Part shown: piece after piece, positions 34,112 through 42,705 of the stretch
Numbering within the stretch: position 1 is the first letter of the stretch
Layout of the letters: every line of letters starts with the position of its first letter
NCBI RefSeq assembly: GCF_052072235.1
Contig: NZ_CM125436.1
Location: 248,001 to 312,000 of the forward strand
Direction of reading: 5' to 3'
DNA: 64,000 nt
DNA from: Brevibacillus_D fluminis_A
Lineage (GTDB): Bacteria; Bacillota; Bacilli; Brevibacillales; Brevibacillaceae
The notes under the pieces: generated by a model
Database searches by the model: none
Seen by the model: the letters and a program-made list of their open reading frames with translations, nothing else
What the model was told of the DNA's origin: nothing
Position numbers and translations under genes: made by a program

Positions 34112-34942
34112 ATGGGTATCAAAAAGTTTAAACCAACTTCTCCTGGTCGTCGCCAAATGACGGTTTCTACATTTGAAGAGATCACAACCTCCACCCCGGA
34201 GAAATCTCTGTTAGCGCCACTTAACAAAAATGCTGGTCGCAACAACCAAGGTAGAATCACCGTTCGTCATCAAGGTGGCGGTCATAAGCGTAAATATCGC
34301 ATTATTGACTTCAAACGTAACAAAGATGGTATCGCAGGCCGCGTTGCAACGATCGAGTACGATCCAAACCGTTCTGCTAACATCGCTCTGATCAACTATG
34401 CAGATGGTGAAAAACGTTACATCCTGGCTCCACTCGGCCTGAAAGTAGGAGATCAAATCTTCTCCGGCGCAGATGCGGACATCAAAACAGGTAACGCGTT
34501 GCCATTGGAAAACATTCCAGTTGGTACTACCATCCATAACATCGAGTTGAAACCTGGCAAAGGCGGACAAATCGCTCGCGCTGCTGGTGTAGAAGCTCAA
34601 TTGCTGGGTCGCGATGGCGATTTCGTAATCGTTCGTCTGGGCTCCGGTGAGATCCGTCGTTTCCACAAAGAGTGCCGTGCAACAATCGGCCAAGTGGGTA
34701 ACCTGGATCACGAATTGATCAACATCGGTAAAGCTGGTCGTTCCCGTTGGTTGGGTGTTCGTCCAACTGTGCGCGGTAGCGTAATGAACCCGAATGATCA
34801 CCCGCACGGTGGTGGTGAAGGTCGCGCTCCTATCGGACGTAAAGCACCAGTTACTCCATGGGGTAAACCTACTTTGGGTCTCAAAACTCGCAAGAAAAAG
34901 AACAAGAGCAATCAATACATCGTCCGCCGCCGTAAAAAGTAA
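34112..34942 (+). CDS. rplB: 50S ribosomal protein L2
   Basis: L2 is a primary 23S-binding protein needed for subunit joining and peptidyl transfer. The 276-residue protein starts MGIKKFKPTSPGRRQMTVST. It carries VRPTVRGSVMNPNDHPHGGG, whose histidine is the conserved residue near the catalytic centre, and a basic C terminus (KTRKKKNKSNQYIVRRRKK). GATAAGGAGGGAAATTAA precedes the ATG. Length and motifs are normal. Confidence 0.97.
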   Translation: MGIKKFKPTSPGRRQMTVSTFEEITTSTPEKSLLAPLNKNAGRNNQGRITVRHQGGGHKRKYRIIDFKRNKDGIAGRVATIEYDPNRSANIALINYADGEKRYILAPLGLKVGDQIFSGADADIKTGNALPLENIPVGTTIHNIELKPGKGGQIARAAGVEAQLLGRDGDFVIVRLGSGEIRRFHKECRATIGQVGNLDHELINIGKAGRSRWLGVRPTVRGSVMNPNDHPHGGGEGRAPIGRKAPVTPWGKPTLGLKTRKKKNKSNQYIVRRRKK

Positions 34943-34992
34943 GGTAGGATGAACGCATAACCGAACTCATGAATGCGAAGGGAGGTTAACGT

Positions 34993-35274
34993 ATGGGACG
35001 CAGCTTGAAAAAGGGCCCTTTCGTTGATGACCATTTGATGAAAAAGGTTGAGGTTTTGAACGAGAAAAACGAGAAACGCGTTGTGAAAACGTGGTCGCGT
35101 CGTTCGACAATCTTCCCTGACTTTATCGGTCACACGTTTGCGGTTTATGATGGCCGTAAGCACGTACCGGTTTACGTGACAGAGGACATGGTAGGTCACA
35201 AGTTGGGCGAATTCGCTCCAACACGTACTTTCAAAGGTCACGTAGATAACGACAAGAAATCCAAGAAGCGCTAA
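34993..35274 (+). CDS. rpsS: 30S ribosomal protein S19
   Basis: S19 lies in the 30S head next to S13 and contacts the A-site finger. The 93-residue protein begins MGRSLKKGPFVDDHLMKKVE and has the family motif KLGEFAPTRTFKGHVDNDKK. The ribosome binding site is GAAGGGAGGTTAACGT. It lies between rplB and rplV in the universal order. Confidence 0.97.
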   Translation: MGRSLKKGPFVDDHLMKKVEVLNEKNEKRVVKTWSRRSTIFPDFIGHTFAVYDGRKHVPVYVTEDMVGHKLGEFAPTRTFKGHVDNDKKSKKR

Positions 35275-35304
35275 TTTTCTCTTCAGTAGAGAGGAGGTAC
35301 AATT

Positions 35305-35637
35305 ATGGAATCCAAAGCGATTGCTCGCTACATTCGCATTGCTCCTCGTAAAGTTCGACTCGTTGTTGATCTGATCAGAGGCAAGCAAGTTGGTGAGGCT
35401 TTGGCGATTCTCAAGCATACGCCGAAGGCCGCTTCCCCAGTTGTGGAAAAAGTTCTGAAGTCTGCTATCGCTAACGCTGAGCACAACTACGAAATGGACG
35501 TTAACAGCCTGGTGGTTGGTCAAGTATTCGTTGACCAAGGTCCTACTTTGAAACGTTTCCGTCCGCGTGCTATGGGACGCGCTAGCCGTATCCATAAACG
35601 CACTAGCCACGTAACGGTGGTATTAAAAGAGAAATAA
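35305..35637 (+). CDS. rplV: 50S ribosomal protein L22
   Basis: L22 lines the peptide tunnel opposite L4. The 110-residue protein starts MESKAIARYIRIAPRKVRLV and its hairpin tip reads GPTLKRFRPRAMGRASRIHK, the region linked to macrolide resistance, without visible change. The ribosome binding site is GAGAGGAGGTACAATT. It is spaced normally between rpsS and rpsC. Confidence 0.97.
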   Translation: MESKAIARYIRIAPRKVRLVVDLIRGKQVGEALAILKHTPKAASPVVEKVLKSAIANAEHNYEMDVNSLVVGQVFVDQGPTLKRFRPRAMGRASRIHKRTSHVTVVLKEK

Positions 35638-35658
35638 TAGCTAAAGGAGGGATTACGT

Positions 35659-36321
35659 GTGGGTCAAAAGGTAAGCCCGGTAGGTCTTCGCATCGGCGTT
35701 ATCCGCGACTGGGAATCCAAGTGGTACGCAGACAAAGATTTCGCAGCCCTGTTGCATGAAGACCTTCGCATCCGCAAGTATGTTAAAGGCCGTCTAAAAG
35801 ACGCTGCTGTATCTACGATTGAAATCGAACGCGCTGCAAATCGCGTAAACGTGTCGATTCACACCGCTAAGCCTGGCATGGTAATTGGTAAAGGTGGAGC
35901 TGAGGTTGAAAACCTGCGCAAAACCCTCAGTGATATGACTGGCAAACGCGTTCACATCAACATCAATGAAGTGAAAAAACCTGATTTGGATGCTACTCTG
36001 GTAGCTGAAAATATCGCTCGTCAATTGGAAAACCGCATTTCTTTCCGTAGAGCACAAAAACAAACGATCACTCGCACACTGCGTGCAGGCGCGAAAGGTA
36101 TCAAAACGCTGGTTTCCGGCCGTTTGGGCGGAGCGGACATCGCTCGTTCCGAAGGTTACAGCGAAGGTACAGTTCCACTTCACACGCTGCGTGCTGACAT
36201 CGACTACGGTACTGCAGAAGCTCACACAACTTATGGCCGCATCGGCGTAAAAGTGTGGATCTACCGTGGTGAAGTGCTTCCTGCGAGAAAGAATGTTGAA
36301 GCTCAGGAAGGAGGCAAGTAA
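35659..36321 (+). CDS. rpsC: 30S ribosomal protein S3
   Basis: S3 forms the mRNA entry pore with S4 and S5 and has helicase activity. The 220-residue protein begins at GTG 35659 (MGQKVSPVGLRIGVIRDWES) after AAAGGAGGGATTAC. It has the KH-domain GMVIGKGGAEVENLRKTLSD and the C-terminal GRLGGADIARSEGYSEGTVP. It ends 2 nt before the rplP start, so translation is coupled. Confidence 0.97.
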   Translation: MGQKVSPVGLRIGVIRDWESKWYADKDFAALLHEDLRIRKYVKGRLKDAAVSTIEIERAANRVNVSIHTAKPGMVIGKGGAEVENLRKTLSDMTGKRVHININEVKKPDLDATLVAENIARQLENRISFRRAQKQTITRTLRAGAKGIKTLVSGRLGGADIARSEGYSEGTVPLHTLRADIDYGTAEAHTTYGRIGVKVWIYRGEVLPARKNVEAQEGGK

Positions 36322-36323
36322 AC

Positions 36324-36758
36324 ATGTTAGTACCTAAACGCGTAAAACACCGTAAGCAACATCGCGGTCGCATGACCGGTAACGCAAAAGGCGGCACTAC
36401 CTTGGCGTTTGGTGAATACGGTTTACAAGCTCTTGAACCATCTTGGGTAACCAACCGTCAGATCGAATCCGCTCGTATTGCGATGACTCGCTATATGCGC
36501 CGTGGCGGTAAAGTATGGATCAAGATTTTCCCTGACAAACCAATCACGCAAAAGCCGTTGGAAGTTCGGATGGGTTCCGGTAAAGGTTCGCCTGAGAAAT
36601 GGGTAGCTGTTGTTAAACCAGGCAAGATCATGTTTGAAATTGCCGGTGTATCTGAAGAAGTAGCGCGCGAAGCTATGCGTCTTGCAATGCACAAACTGCC
36701 GATCAAATGCAAGTTCGTGAAGCGCGAAGAAGTGGGTGGTGACGCACATGAAGGCTAA
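36324..36758 (+). CDS. rplP: 50S ribosomal protein L16
   Basis: L16 organises the A-site side of the peptidyl transferase centre. The 144-residue protein begins MLVPKRVKHRKQHRGRMTGN and carries KIFPDKPITQKPLEVRMGSG and KGSPEKWVAVVKPGKIMFE, the family signatures. It starts right after rpsC, using AGGAAGGAGGCAAGTAAAC. Its end overlaps rpmC by 11 nt. Confidence 0.97.
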   Translation: MLVPKRVKHRKQHRGRMTGNAKGGTTLAFGEYGLQALEPSWVTNRQIESARIAMTRYMRRGGKVWIKIFPDKPITQKPLEVRMGSGKGSPEKWVAVVKPGKIMFEIAGVSEEVAREAMRLAMHKLPIKCKFVKREEVGGDAHEG

Positions 36759-36945
36759 TGAATTCCGTAACTTGACCACTGCCGAAATCGAGCAAAACAT
36801 CGCTTCCTTGAAAGAGGAGCTGTTCAACCTTCGTTTCCAATTGGCTACCGGTCAACTGGAGAACACCTCTCGTATTAAACTGGTGCGTAAGGACATCGCA
36901 TGCGCGAAGACCATCCTGCGCCAGAGAGAATTAGGAATCGGCTAA
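36748..36945 (+). CDS. rpmC: 50S ribosomal protein L29
   Basis: L29 is a small two-helix protein at the tunnel exit beside L23. The 65-residue form begins MKANEFRNLTTAEIEQNIAS at ATG 36748, within the end of rplP. GGGTGGTG lies about 10 nt upstream. A GTG four codons earlier (36736) is possible but not conserved. LKEELFNLRFQLATGQLENT matches the family. Confidence 0.94.
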   Translation: MKANEFRNLTTAEIEQNIASLKEELFNLRFQLATGQLENTSRIKLVRKDIACAKTILRQRELGIG

Positions 36946-36967
36946 TTTAAGGAAGGAGGTTGGAACG

Positions 36968-37234
36968 ATGACCGCAGAACGCAACGCACGTAGAACGGTG
37001 CAAGGTCGCGTAGTATCCGACAAAATGGATAAAACCATCGTGGTACTGGTTGAGACCTACAAAAAGCATCCTTTGTACGGTAAACGTGTAAAGTATTCGA
37101 AGAAATTTAAGGCTCATGACGAAAACAACTCGGCAAAAATCGGTGATATCGTCGAGATCATGGAAACTCGTCCGCTCTCGAAAGATAAACGATTCCGTTT
37201 GGTTTCTATCGTCCAAGAGGCAGTTATCGTATAA
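36968..37234 (+). CDS. rpsQ: 30S ribosomal protein S17
   Basis: S17 is a primary 16S-binding protein of OB fold. The 88-residue protein has RRTVQGRVVSDKMDKTIVVL at the start and GDIVEIMETRPLSKDKRFRL near the end, both diagnostic. The ribosome binding site is AAGGAAGGAGGTTGGAACG. It stands in the normal order between rpmC and rplN. Confidence 0.97.
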   Translation: MTAERNARRTVQGRVVSDKMDKTIVVLVETYKKHPLYGKRVKYSKKFKAHDENNSAKIGDIVEIMETRPLSKDKRFRLVSIVQEAVIV

Positions 37235-37275
37235 GTAAGATTTCGGATGAGAAAATCCGAAAGGAGGGACTATAA

Positions 37276-37644
37276 GTGATCCAAACTCAAACGAGACTGG
37301 CTGTTGCCGACAACTCCGGCGCGAAAGAACTTATGTGCATTAAGGTACTGGGTGGTTCCGGTCGCAAAACGGCTAACATCGGTGATGTTATCGTGTGCTC
37401 TGTAAAATCCGCTACACCCGGTGGCGTTGTCAAGAAAGGCCAAGTTGTTAAAGCAGTAATCGTTCGTAGCTCTAACGGCGTACGTCGTAACGACGGTTCT
37501 TACATTCGTTTTGATGAGAACGCAGCGGTGATTATCAAAGAAGATAAATCCCCACGCGGAACTCGTATCTTTGGACCGGTTGCTCGTGAGCTCCGTGATA
37601 AAGATTTCATGAAAATTATCTCCTTGGCTCCAGAAGTATTGTAA
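37276..37644 (+). CDS. rplN: 50S ribosomal protein L14
   Basis: L14 forms an inter-subunit bridge with L19 and 16S helix 14. The 122-residue protein starts at GTG 37276 (MIQTQTRLAVADNSGAKELM), a very conserved N terminus. It contains GDVIVCSVKSATPGGVVKKG and SPRGTRIFGPVARELRDKDF. The upstream AAAGGAGGGACTATAA sets the start. This GTG is the first gene of the spc block. Confidence 0.97.
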   Translation: MIQTQTRLAVADNSGAKELMCIKVLGGSGRKTANIGDVIVCSVKSATPGGVVKKGQVVKAVIVRSSNGVRRNDGSYIRFDENAAVIIKEDKSPRGTRIFGPVARELRDKDFMKIISLAPEVL

Positions 37645-37689
37645 GAGCCGCTAGTGTTGTAGTTTCTTCGATAGGAGGTGCACCAAGCG

Positions 37690-38004
37690 ATGCACGTTAA
37701 AAAAGGCGATACCATTATCGTAATCTCCGGTAAAGATAAAGGTAAAAAAGGTCGTGTGTTGGCTGCTTATCCGAAAAAGGATCGCGTTCTGGTTGAAGGC
37801 GTGAACTTGATCAAAAAGCATACTCGCCCTTCGCAATCCAATCCGCAAGGCGGCATTGTAACGCAAGAAGCGCCGATCCATGTATCCAACGTTGCTCATA
37901 TCGATCCAAAGTCCGGCACTGCTACTCGTATCGGGTACAAGGTACTGGATAACGGTCAAAAAGTTCGGGTTGCAAAAAAATCTGGCGAAACAATTGACAA
38001 GTAG
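37690..38004 (+). CDS. rplX: 50S ribosomal protein L24
   Basis: L24 is an assembly initiator with a KOW motif. The 104-residue protein begins MHVKKGDTIIVISGKDKGKK at ATG 37690. AGGAGGTG is 9 nt upstream, whereas GTG 37678 overlaps that ribosome binding site and is rejected. The GKDKGKKGRVL loop is the KOW signature, followed by VEGVNLIKKHTRPSQSNPQG, all standard. Confidence 0.95.
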   Translation: MHVKKGDTIIVISGKDKGKKGRVLAAYPKKDRVLVEGVNLIKKHTRPSQSNPQGGIVTQEAPIHVSNVAHIDPKSGTATRIGYKVLDNGQKVRVAKKSGETIDK

Positions 38005-38030
38005 TCAGGTCGGAAAGGAGGATGTCCTAA

Positions 38031-38573
38031 ATGGCAACAAGATTGAAAGAAAAGTACACGCAAGAAATCGTGCCTGCTCTGATGGCGAAGTTCAACTACT
38101 CTTCCGTTATGCAGGTGCCTAAAGTAGAAAAAATCATCATCAACATGGGTGTTGGTGAAGCGGTAGCTAACTCCAAAGCTTTGGATACTGCCCTGGAGGA
38201 TCTGCAACTGATCTCTGGTCAAAAACCGGTGGTTACTCGTGCGAAGAAATCCATCGCCGGTTTCAAGTTGCGTGAAGATATGCCTATCGGTGCGAAAGTG
38301 ACACTGCGCGGCGAGCGTATGTACCACTTCCTCGACAAACTGATGAATGTATCCTTGCCTCGCGTACGTGACTTCCGTGGTATCTCCTCGAAAGCATTTG
38401 ATGGTCGCGGCAACTACACACTCGGTTTGAAAGAGCAGCTCATCTTCCCAGAGATTGAGTACGATAAAATCGATAAAGTTCGTGGTATGGATATCGTAAT
38501 CGTAACGTCTGCAAAAACAGACGAGGAAAGTCGCGAACTGTTGACGCAGATGGGTATGCCATTCCGTAAATAA
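38031..38573 (+). CDS. rplE: 50S ribosomal protein L5
   Basis: L5 binds 5S rRNA and contacts the P-site tRNA and the S13 bridge. The 180-residue protein begins MATRLKEKYTQEIVPALMAK and contains KVEKIIINMGVGEAVANSKA, the 5S-binding region, and RVRDFRGISSKAFDGRGNYT. GGAAAGGAGGATGTCCTAA precedes the ATG. Its 5S rRNA partner is encoded at an unusual place in this window (58949-59065). Confidence 0.97.
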   Translation: MATRLKEKYTQEIVPALMAKFNYSSVMQVPKVEKIIINMGVGEAVANSKALDTALEDLQLISGQKPVVTRAKKSIAGFKLREDMPIGAKVTLRGERMYHFLDKLMNVSLPRVRDFRGISSKAFDGRGNYTLGLKEQLIFPEIEYDKIDKVRGMDIVIVTSAKTDEESRELLTQMGMPFRK

Positions 38574-38597
38574 ACCCTATCGTTAGGAGGGAAAAAC

Positions 38598-38783
38598 GTG
38601 GCAAAAAAATCAATGATCGTCAAACAGCAAAGAAAGCCTAAATTTGCTGTTCAAGCATACACTCGTTGCGAACGTTGCGGCCGTCCGCATTCCGTTCTTC
38701 GCAAATTTAAGCTGTGCCGTATTTGTTTCCGTGAACTGGCATACAAAGGCCAAATTCCAGGCGTGAAGAAAGCAAGCTGGTAA
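38598..38783 (+). CDS. rpsN: 30S ribosomal protein S14, zinc-binding type
   Basis: The short 61-residue S14 is the zinc-ribbon (C+) form, equivalent to RpsZ (RpsNA) in B. subtilis. CERC and CRIC supply the four ligands in YTRCERCGRPHSVLRKFKLC, followed by RICFRELAYKGQIPG. The start is GTG 38598 after TTAGGAGGGAAAAAC. A zinc-independent, Zur-controlled paralogue, if present, is outside the window. Confidence 0.96.
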   Translation: MAKKSMIVKQQRKPKFAVQAYTRCERCGRPHSVLRKFKLCRICFRELAYKGQIPGVKKASW

Positions 38784-38809
38784 TTTAGACGGGAAGGAGG
38801 TTTATTCTC

Positions 38810-39208
38810 ATGGTTATGACTGACCCAATTGCAGATATGCTGACTCGTATCCGTAACGCCAACATGGTGCGTATGGAGAAAGTTGAAATCCCTGCATCCA
38901 CAATCAAGAAGGAAATCGCTCGCGTACTGAAAGAAGAAGGTTTCATCCGCGATGCTGAGTTCGTTGAAGATAACAAGCAAGGCATTATCCGTGTGTTCCT
39001 GAAATACGGCCCGAACAACGAGCGCGTAATTACAGGACTGAAACGCATCAGTAAGCCTGGGCTTCGCGTTTACGCGAAAAACAACGAAATTCCTCGCGTT
39101 TTGGGCGGACTTGGTTTGGCGATCATCTCCACTTCTGCTGGACTGATGACTGACAAACAAGCTCGTCAAACACATGTAGGTGGAGAAGTGCTCGCTTACG
39201 TTTGGTAA
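38810..39208 (+). CDS. rpsH: 30S ribosomal protein S8
   Basis: S8 is a central 16S-binding protein and the spc operon repressor in E. coli. The 132-residue protein starts MVMTDPIADMLTRIRNANMV and ends with the diagnostic STSAGLMTDKQARQTHVGGE. AAGGAGGTTTATTCTC precedes the ATG. Whether it controls this operon is not visible. Confidence 0.97.
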   Translation: MVMTDPIADMLTRIRNANMVRMEKVEIPASTIKKEIARVLKEEGFIRDAEFVEDNKQGIIRVFLKYGPNNERVITGLKRISKPGLRVYAKNNEIPRVLGGLGLAIISTSAGLMTDKQARQTHVGGEVLAYVW

Positions 39209-39239
39209 TGCTTTTTAGATAATCCAGGAGGTGCAAGAC

Positions 39240-39776
39240 ATGTCTCGTGTCGGTAGAAAGCCGATAGCGGTCCCTGCAGGCGTTACACTCAGCCTGAATG
39301 GTTCTGAGCTGACGGTAAAAGGCCCTAAGGGTACTCTGGTTCGCAGTTTCCACCCAGATATCACTATCAACATTTCTGAAAACGAAGTTAACATTGAGCG
39401 TCCAAGCGACAATAAACTTCATCGTTCCTTGCACGGTACGACTCGCGCACTTGTTGCAAATATGGTGGCTGGTGTGTCTGAAGGATTTACCCGTACGTTG
39501 GAACTGGTGGGCGTCGGGTACCGTGCTGCCAAATCTGGCAATGGTATTACTTTGTCTCTCGGTTTCTCTCATCCAGTAGAGGTTACTCCTGAAGAGGGAA
39601 TCGAAATCGATGTACCTAACCAAACTACTTTGGTTATCAAAGGTATCAATAAAGAGCGTGTTGGCCAAATTGCTGCCGAAATCCGTTCGCTGCGTAAACC
39701 TGAGCCATACAAAGGCAAAGGTATCAAATACAGCAACGAAGTTGTTCGTCGCAAAGAAGGTAAAAAGGGTAAATAA
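39240..39776 (+). CDS. rplF: 50S ribosomal protein L6
   Basis: L6 lies at the factor-binding side near the sarcin-ricin loop. The 178-residue protein starts MSRVGRKPIAVPAGVTLSLN at ATG 39240, with CAGGAGGTGCAAGAC upstream; GTG 39231 is within this ribosome binding site. The C-terminal signature PEPYKGKGIKYSNEVVRRKE is complete. Confidence 0.96.
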   Translation: MSRVGRKPIAVPAGVTLSLNGSELTVKGPKGTLVRSFHPDITINISENEVNIERPSDNKLHRSLHGTTRALVANMVAGVSEGFTRTLELVGVGYRAAKSGNGITLSLGFSHPVEVTPEEGIEIDVPNQTTLVIKGINKERVGQIAAEIRSLRKPEPYKGKGIKYSNEVVRRKEGKKGK

Positions 39777-39809
39777 ACCGCGTAGTTTTTTGAGAAAGGA
39801 GGCCGCGTG

Positions 39810-40172
39810 ATGTTTACAAAAGGCGATAAAAACAAAGCACGGAAAAAACGCCATCTGCGTATCCGTAAACGCTTGGCAGGTACTGGGCTCCGCCCACGTT
39901 TGAACGTATTCCGTTCATCCAAACACATTTATGCACAACTGATCGATGATGCAACAGGTGCAACAATTGCCTCCGCATCTTCGCTGGATAAAGAACTGAG
40001 CTTGAAAAACGGAAGCAATGTAGAAGCTGCTGCAGCAGTAGGTACCCTGATCGCTCAACGCGCAGCAGGTAAAGGACTGACTGAGGTAGTTTTCGACCGC
40101 GGTGGTTATCTGTACCACGGACGTGTAAAAGCTCTTGCTGACGCAGCACGTGAAGCTGGTCTGCAATTCTAA
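39810..40172 (+). CDS. rplR: 50S ribosomal protein L18
   Basis: L18 binds 5S rRNA with L5. The 120-residue protein begins MFTKGDKNKARKKRHLRIRK at ATG 39810; AAAGGAGG ends 7 nt before it, while GTG 39807 is only 4 nt away. It has GTGLRPRLNVFRSSKHIYAQ and VVFDRGGYLYHGRVKALADA, the latter in the 5S-contact region. Length is normal. Confidence 0.96.
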   Translation: MFTKGDKNKARKKRHLRIRKRLAGTGLRPRLNVFRSSKHIYAQLIDDATGATIASASSLDKELSLKNGSNVEAAAAVGTLIAQRAAGKGLTEVVFDRGGYLYHGRVKALADAAREAGLQF

Positions 40173-40195
40173 TCATTGCACAAGGAGGTAAAGGA

Positions 40196-40693
40196 ATGCG
40201 TATCGACGCTAGCAAGTTAGAGCTGGAAGAGAAAGTAGTCGCCGTTAACCGCGTAGCTAAGACGGTTAAAGGTGGTCGCCGTATGAGCTTCAGCGCCTTG
40301 GTTGTAGTTGGCGACCGTAACGGCCACGTAGGCGCTGGTATGGGTAAAGCCCAAGAAGTACCAGACGCAATTCGTAAAGCAATTGATGACGCTAAGAAAA
40401 AGTTAATCCGCGTTCCGCTGAAAGGAACAACTGTACCACATGAAGTTCTGTGCCATTTTGGCTCAGGTCGTGTGTTGATTAAACCAGCTGCTGAAGGTAC
40501 TGGTGTAATCGCAGGTGGCCCTGTTCGTGCGGTTCTTGAATTGGCTGGAGTAGGCGATGTTTTGAGCAAGTCTTTAGGTTCCAACAATCCGATCAACATG
40601 GTCAACGCAACGCTGGAAGGCCTCGGCCGCCTGAAAACAGCGGAAGATGTCGCGAAGTTGCGCGGTAAGACTGTTGACGAGTTGTTAGGTTAA
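40196..40693 (+). CDS. rpsE: 30S ribosomal protein S5
   Basis: S5 is a decoding-fidelity protein at the mRNA entry channel. The 165-residue protein begins MRIDASKLELEEKVVAVNRV and has KTVKGGRRMSFSALVVVGDR, the loop where spectinomycin-resistance changes arise, apparently wild type. GHVGAGMGKAQEVPDAIRKA follows. AAGGAGGTAAAGGA precedes the ATG. Confidence 0.97.
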   Translation: MRIDASKLELEEKVVAVNRVAKTVKGGRRMSFSALVVVGDRNGHVGAGMGKAQEVPDAIRKAIDDAKKKLIRVPLKGTTVPHEVLCHFGSGRVLIKPAAEGTGVIAGGPVRAVLELAGVGDVLSKSLGSNNPINMVNATLEGLGRLKTAEDVAKLRGKTVDELLG

Positions 40694-40710
40694 GAAGGAG
40701 GGAATTGAAC

Positions 40711-40899
40711 ATGGCGAAATCTCTTCAAGTCACCCTCAAGCGCAGCCTGATTGGTCGCACTGTTGATCAACAAGCAACAGTTCAAGCACTCGGTCTTCGT
40801 AAGATTCACCAAACCGTTGTTAAGCCGGACAATGCGGCAATGCGCGGTATGATCTTTAAAGTGAAACATCTCGTTGAAGTTAAAGAAATCGAAGCATAA
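40711..40899 (+). CDS. rpmD: 50S ribosomal protein L30
   Basis: L30 is a small accessory protein of the large subunit. The 62-residue form begins MAKSLQVTLKRSLIGRTVDQ at ATG 40711 after AAGGAGGGAATTGAAC; TTG 40705 is rejected. QALGLRKIHQTVVKPDNAAM is the family motif. It lies between rpsE and rplO as usual. Confidence 0.96.
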   Translation: MAKSLQVTLKRSLIGRTVDQQATVQALGLRKIHQTVVKPDNAAMRGMIFKVKHLVEVKEIEA

Positions 40900-40928
40900 A
40901 CAGTTGTAACAGTGAGGAGGTGCGACTT

Positions 40929-41369
40929 ATGAAATTGCATGAACTGAAACCAGCAGAAGGTTCCCGTAAAGAACGTAAACGTATCGGACGCGGTATCGCG
41001 AGCGGAACTGGTAAAACTGCAGGTAAAGGTCACAAAGGTCAAAACGCACGTTCCGGTGGTGGTGTACGCTTGGGCTTTGAAGGTGGTCAAAACCCATTGT
41101 ACCGTCGTCTGCCTAAGCGAGGCTTCACAAACATCAGCCGCAAAGAGTATGCAATCGTCAGCCTCGATGCGTTGAATCGTTTTGAAGATGGCACGGTAGT
41201 AACCCCGGAACTGTTGAAAGAAACTGGCGTAATCAGCGCTCTGCGCGATGGCGTTAAAGTTCTGGCAACAGGCGAATTGACTGCAAAATTGACTGTGAAA
41301 GCACACAAGTTCTCTGCTAGTGCTGCTGAAAAGATCGCTCAAGTCGGTGGAACTACCGAGGTGATCTAA
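40929..41369 (+). CDS. rplO: 50S ribosomal protein L15
   Basis: L15 is a late-assembly protein with a long basic N-terminal arm. The 146-residue protein begins MKLHELKPAEGSRKERKRIG at ATG 40929 after GAGGAGGTGCGACTT. The Gly/Lys-rich arm GRGIASGTGKTAGKGHKGQN and the RLPKRGF segment are standard. The stop overlaps the secY ATG (TAATG), coupling them. Confidence 0.96.
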   Translation: MKLHELKPAEGSRKERKRIGRGIASGTGKTAGKGHKGQNARSGGGVRLGFEGGQNPLYRRLPKRGFTNISRKEYAIVSLDALNRFEDGTVVTPELLKETGVISALRDGVKVLATGELTAKLTVKAHKFSASAAEKIAQVGGTTEVI

Positions 41370-42670
41370 TGTTAGCGAGCCTCTCGAACATTTTTAAGAT
41401 AGGCGACTTGCGTCGAAAGGTTGTTTTTACCCTTTTGATGCTTGTCGTCTTCCGAATTGGGAGCTTCGTACCAGTACCCAACGTAAACGTAGAACTTCTG
41501 CAGCAAGGTTCGGCTTCGAACAACTTGCTGGGTCTGCTCAATACCTTTTCCGGTGGAGCGATCAAGAACTTCTCGATCTTTGCGATGGGTATCATGCCGT
41601 ATATCACTGCTTCGATCATCATGCAGCTTCTCTCCATGGAGGTTGTTCCGAAGTTCACGCAATGGGCACGCGAGGGTGAAGTCGGACGTCGTAAAATCGC
41701 GCAGGTTACTCGCTACTTTACGGTTGTGCTCGGCTTTGTCCAGTCCGTTGGGATGACGTACGGTTTCAATAACATGTACAAAGGTTTGCTGACCGACACC
41801 TCCATTTGGAGCTACGCGCTGATTGCGGTTACGCTGACGGCAGGTACTGCTTTCCTGATGTGGCTCGGTGAGCAAATTACGGAAAAAGGGATCGGGAACG
41901 GGATATCGATTATCATCGTTGCCGGGATCGTTGCCAATATCCACAATCATATTGCGACGGTTTATCAAACCCAATTTACCGATCCGACGGCTAACCTCTT
42001 CTTTACGATTGTAAAATTGGTTGTAATTTTGGCGGTTATTGTCGGAATTATTGTCGGTGTTATCTTTATGCAGCAGGGTGTTCGTAAGATCCCTGTACAG
42101 TATGCGAAGCGTGTTGTCGGGCGTAAAATGTTCGGCGGACAATCGACTCACATTCCATTAAAGATTAACTCGGCGGGCGTTATCCCTGTGATCTTCGCGA
42201 TCTCATTGGTAATTTTCCCGTCCACAATCGCTAGCTTTTGGGCAGATGCGTCTGGTGAAGGGATTGCAAACTGGATTTATCATAACTTCCAGGTTACAGC
42301 TCCGTTAGGCATGACGCTGTACGCCATCCTGATTATCGGCTTCACGTATTTCTACACGTTTGTACAGATTAACCCTGTGCAACTGGCAGAAAACATGAGG
42401 AAAAATGGCGGTTACATTCCTGGTATCCGACCTGGCAAAAACACCGAGGTTTTCATTACACGTACGTTGAACCGATTGACTTTGGCCGGGGCGCTTTTCT
42501 TGACCGCTATCTCGGTATTGCCATTCTTCTTCAGCGCATTGGCACAGTTACCGCAGTCGGTTTACATCGGCGGTACATCACTTCTCATTGTGATCGGTGT
42601 CGTGCTGGATACGATGAAGCAGATCGAGAGCCAGTTGATTAAGCGTCACTACAAAGGGTTCATTAAATAG
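41369..42670 (+). CDS. secY: Preprotein translocase subunit SecY
   Basis: SecY forms the protein-conducting channel with SecE and SecG. The 433-residue protein has ten predicted transmembrane helices. The plug and first helices include FRIGSFVPVPNVN, and the cytoplasmic loops carry GEQITEKGIGNGISIIIVAG and RNG-type sequence PGIRPGKNTEVFITRTLNRL, which bind SecA or the ribosome. It begins within the rplO stop. Partner SecE is at 13403-13606 of this window. Confidence 0.97.
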   Translation: MLASLSNIFKIGDLRRKVVFTLLMLVVFRIGSFVPVPNVNVELLQQGSASNNLLGLLNTFSGGAIKNFSIFAMGIMPYITASIIMQLLSMEVVPKFTQWAREGEVGRRKIAQVTRYFTVVLGFVQSVGMTYGFNNMYKGLLTDTSIWSYALIAVTLTAGTAFLMWLGEQITEKGIGNGISIIIVAGIVANIHNHIATVYQTQFTDPTANLFFTIVKLVVILAVIVGIIVGVIFMQQGVRKIPVQYAKRVVGRKMFGGQSTHIPLKINSAGVIPVIFAISLVIFPSTIASFWADASGEGIANWIYHNFQVTAPLGMTLYAILIIGFTYFYTFVQINPVQLAENMRKNGGYIPGIRPGKNTEVFITRTLNRLTLAGALFLTAISVLPFFFSALAQLPQSVYIGGTSLLIVIGVVLDTMKQIESQLIKRHYKGFIK

Positions 42671-42705
42671 ACCAAGGTTGTTTAGAGATGGACGGGGGGA
42701 TGGAC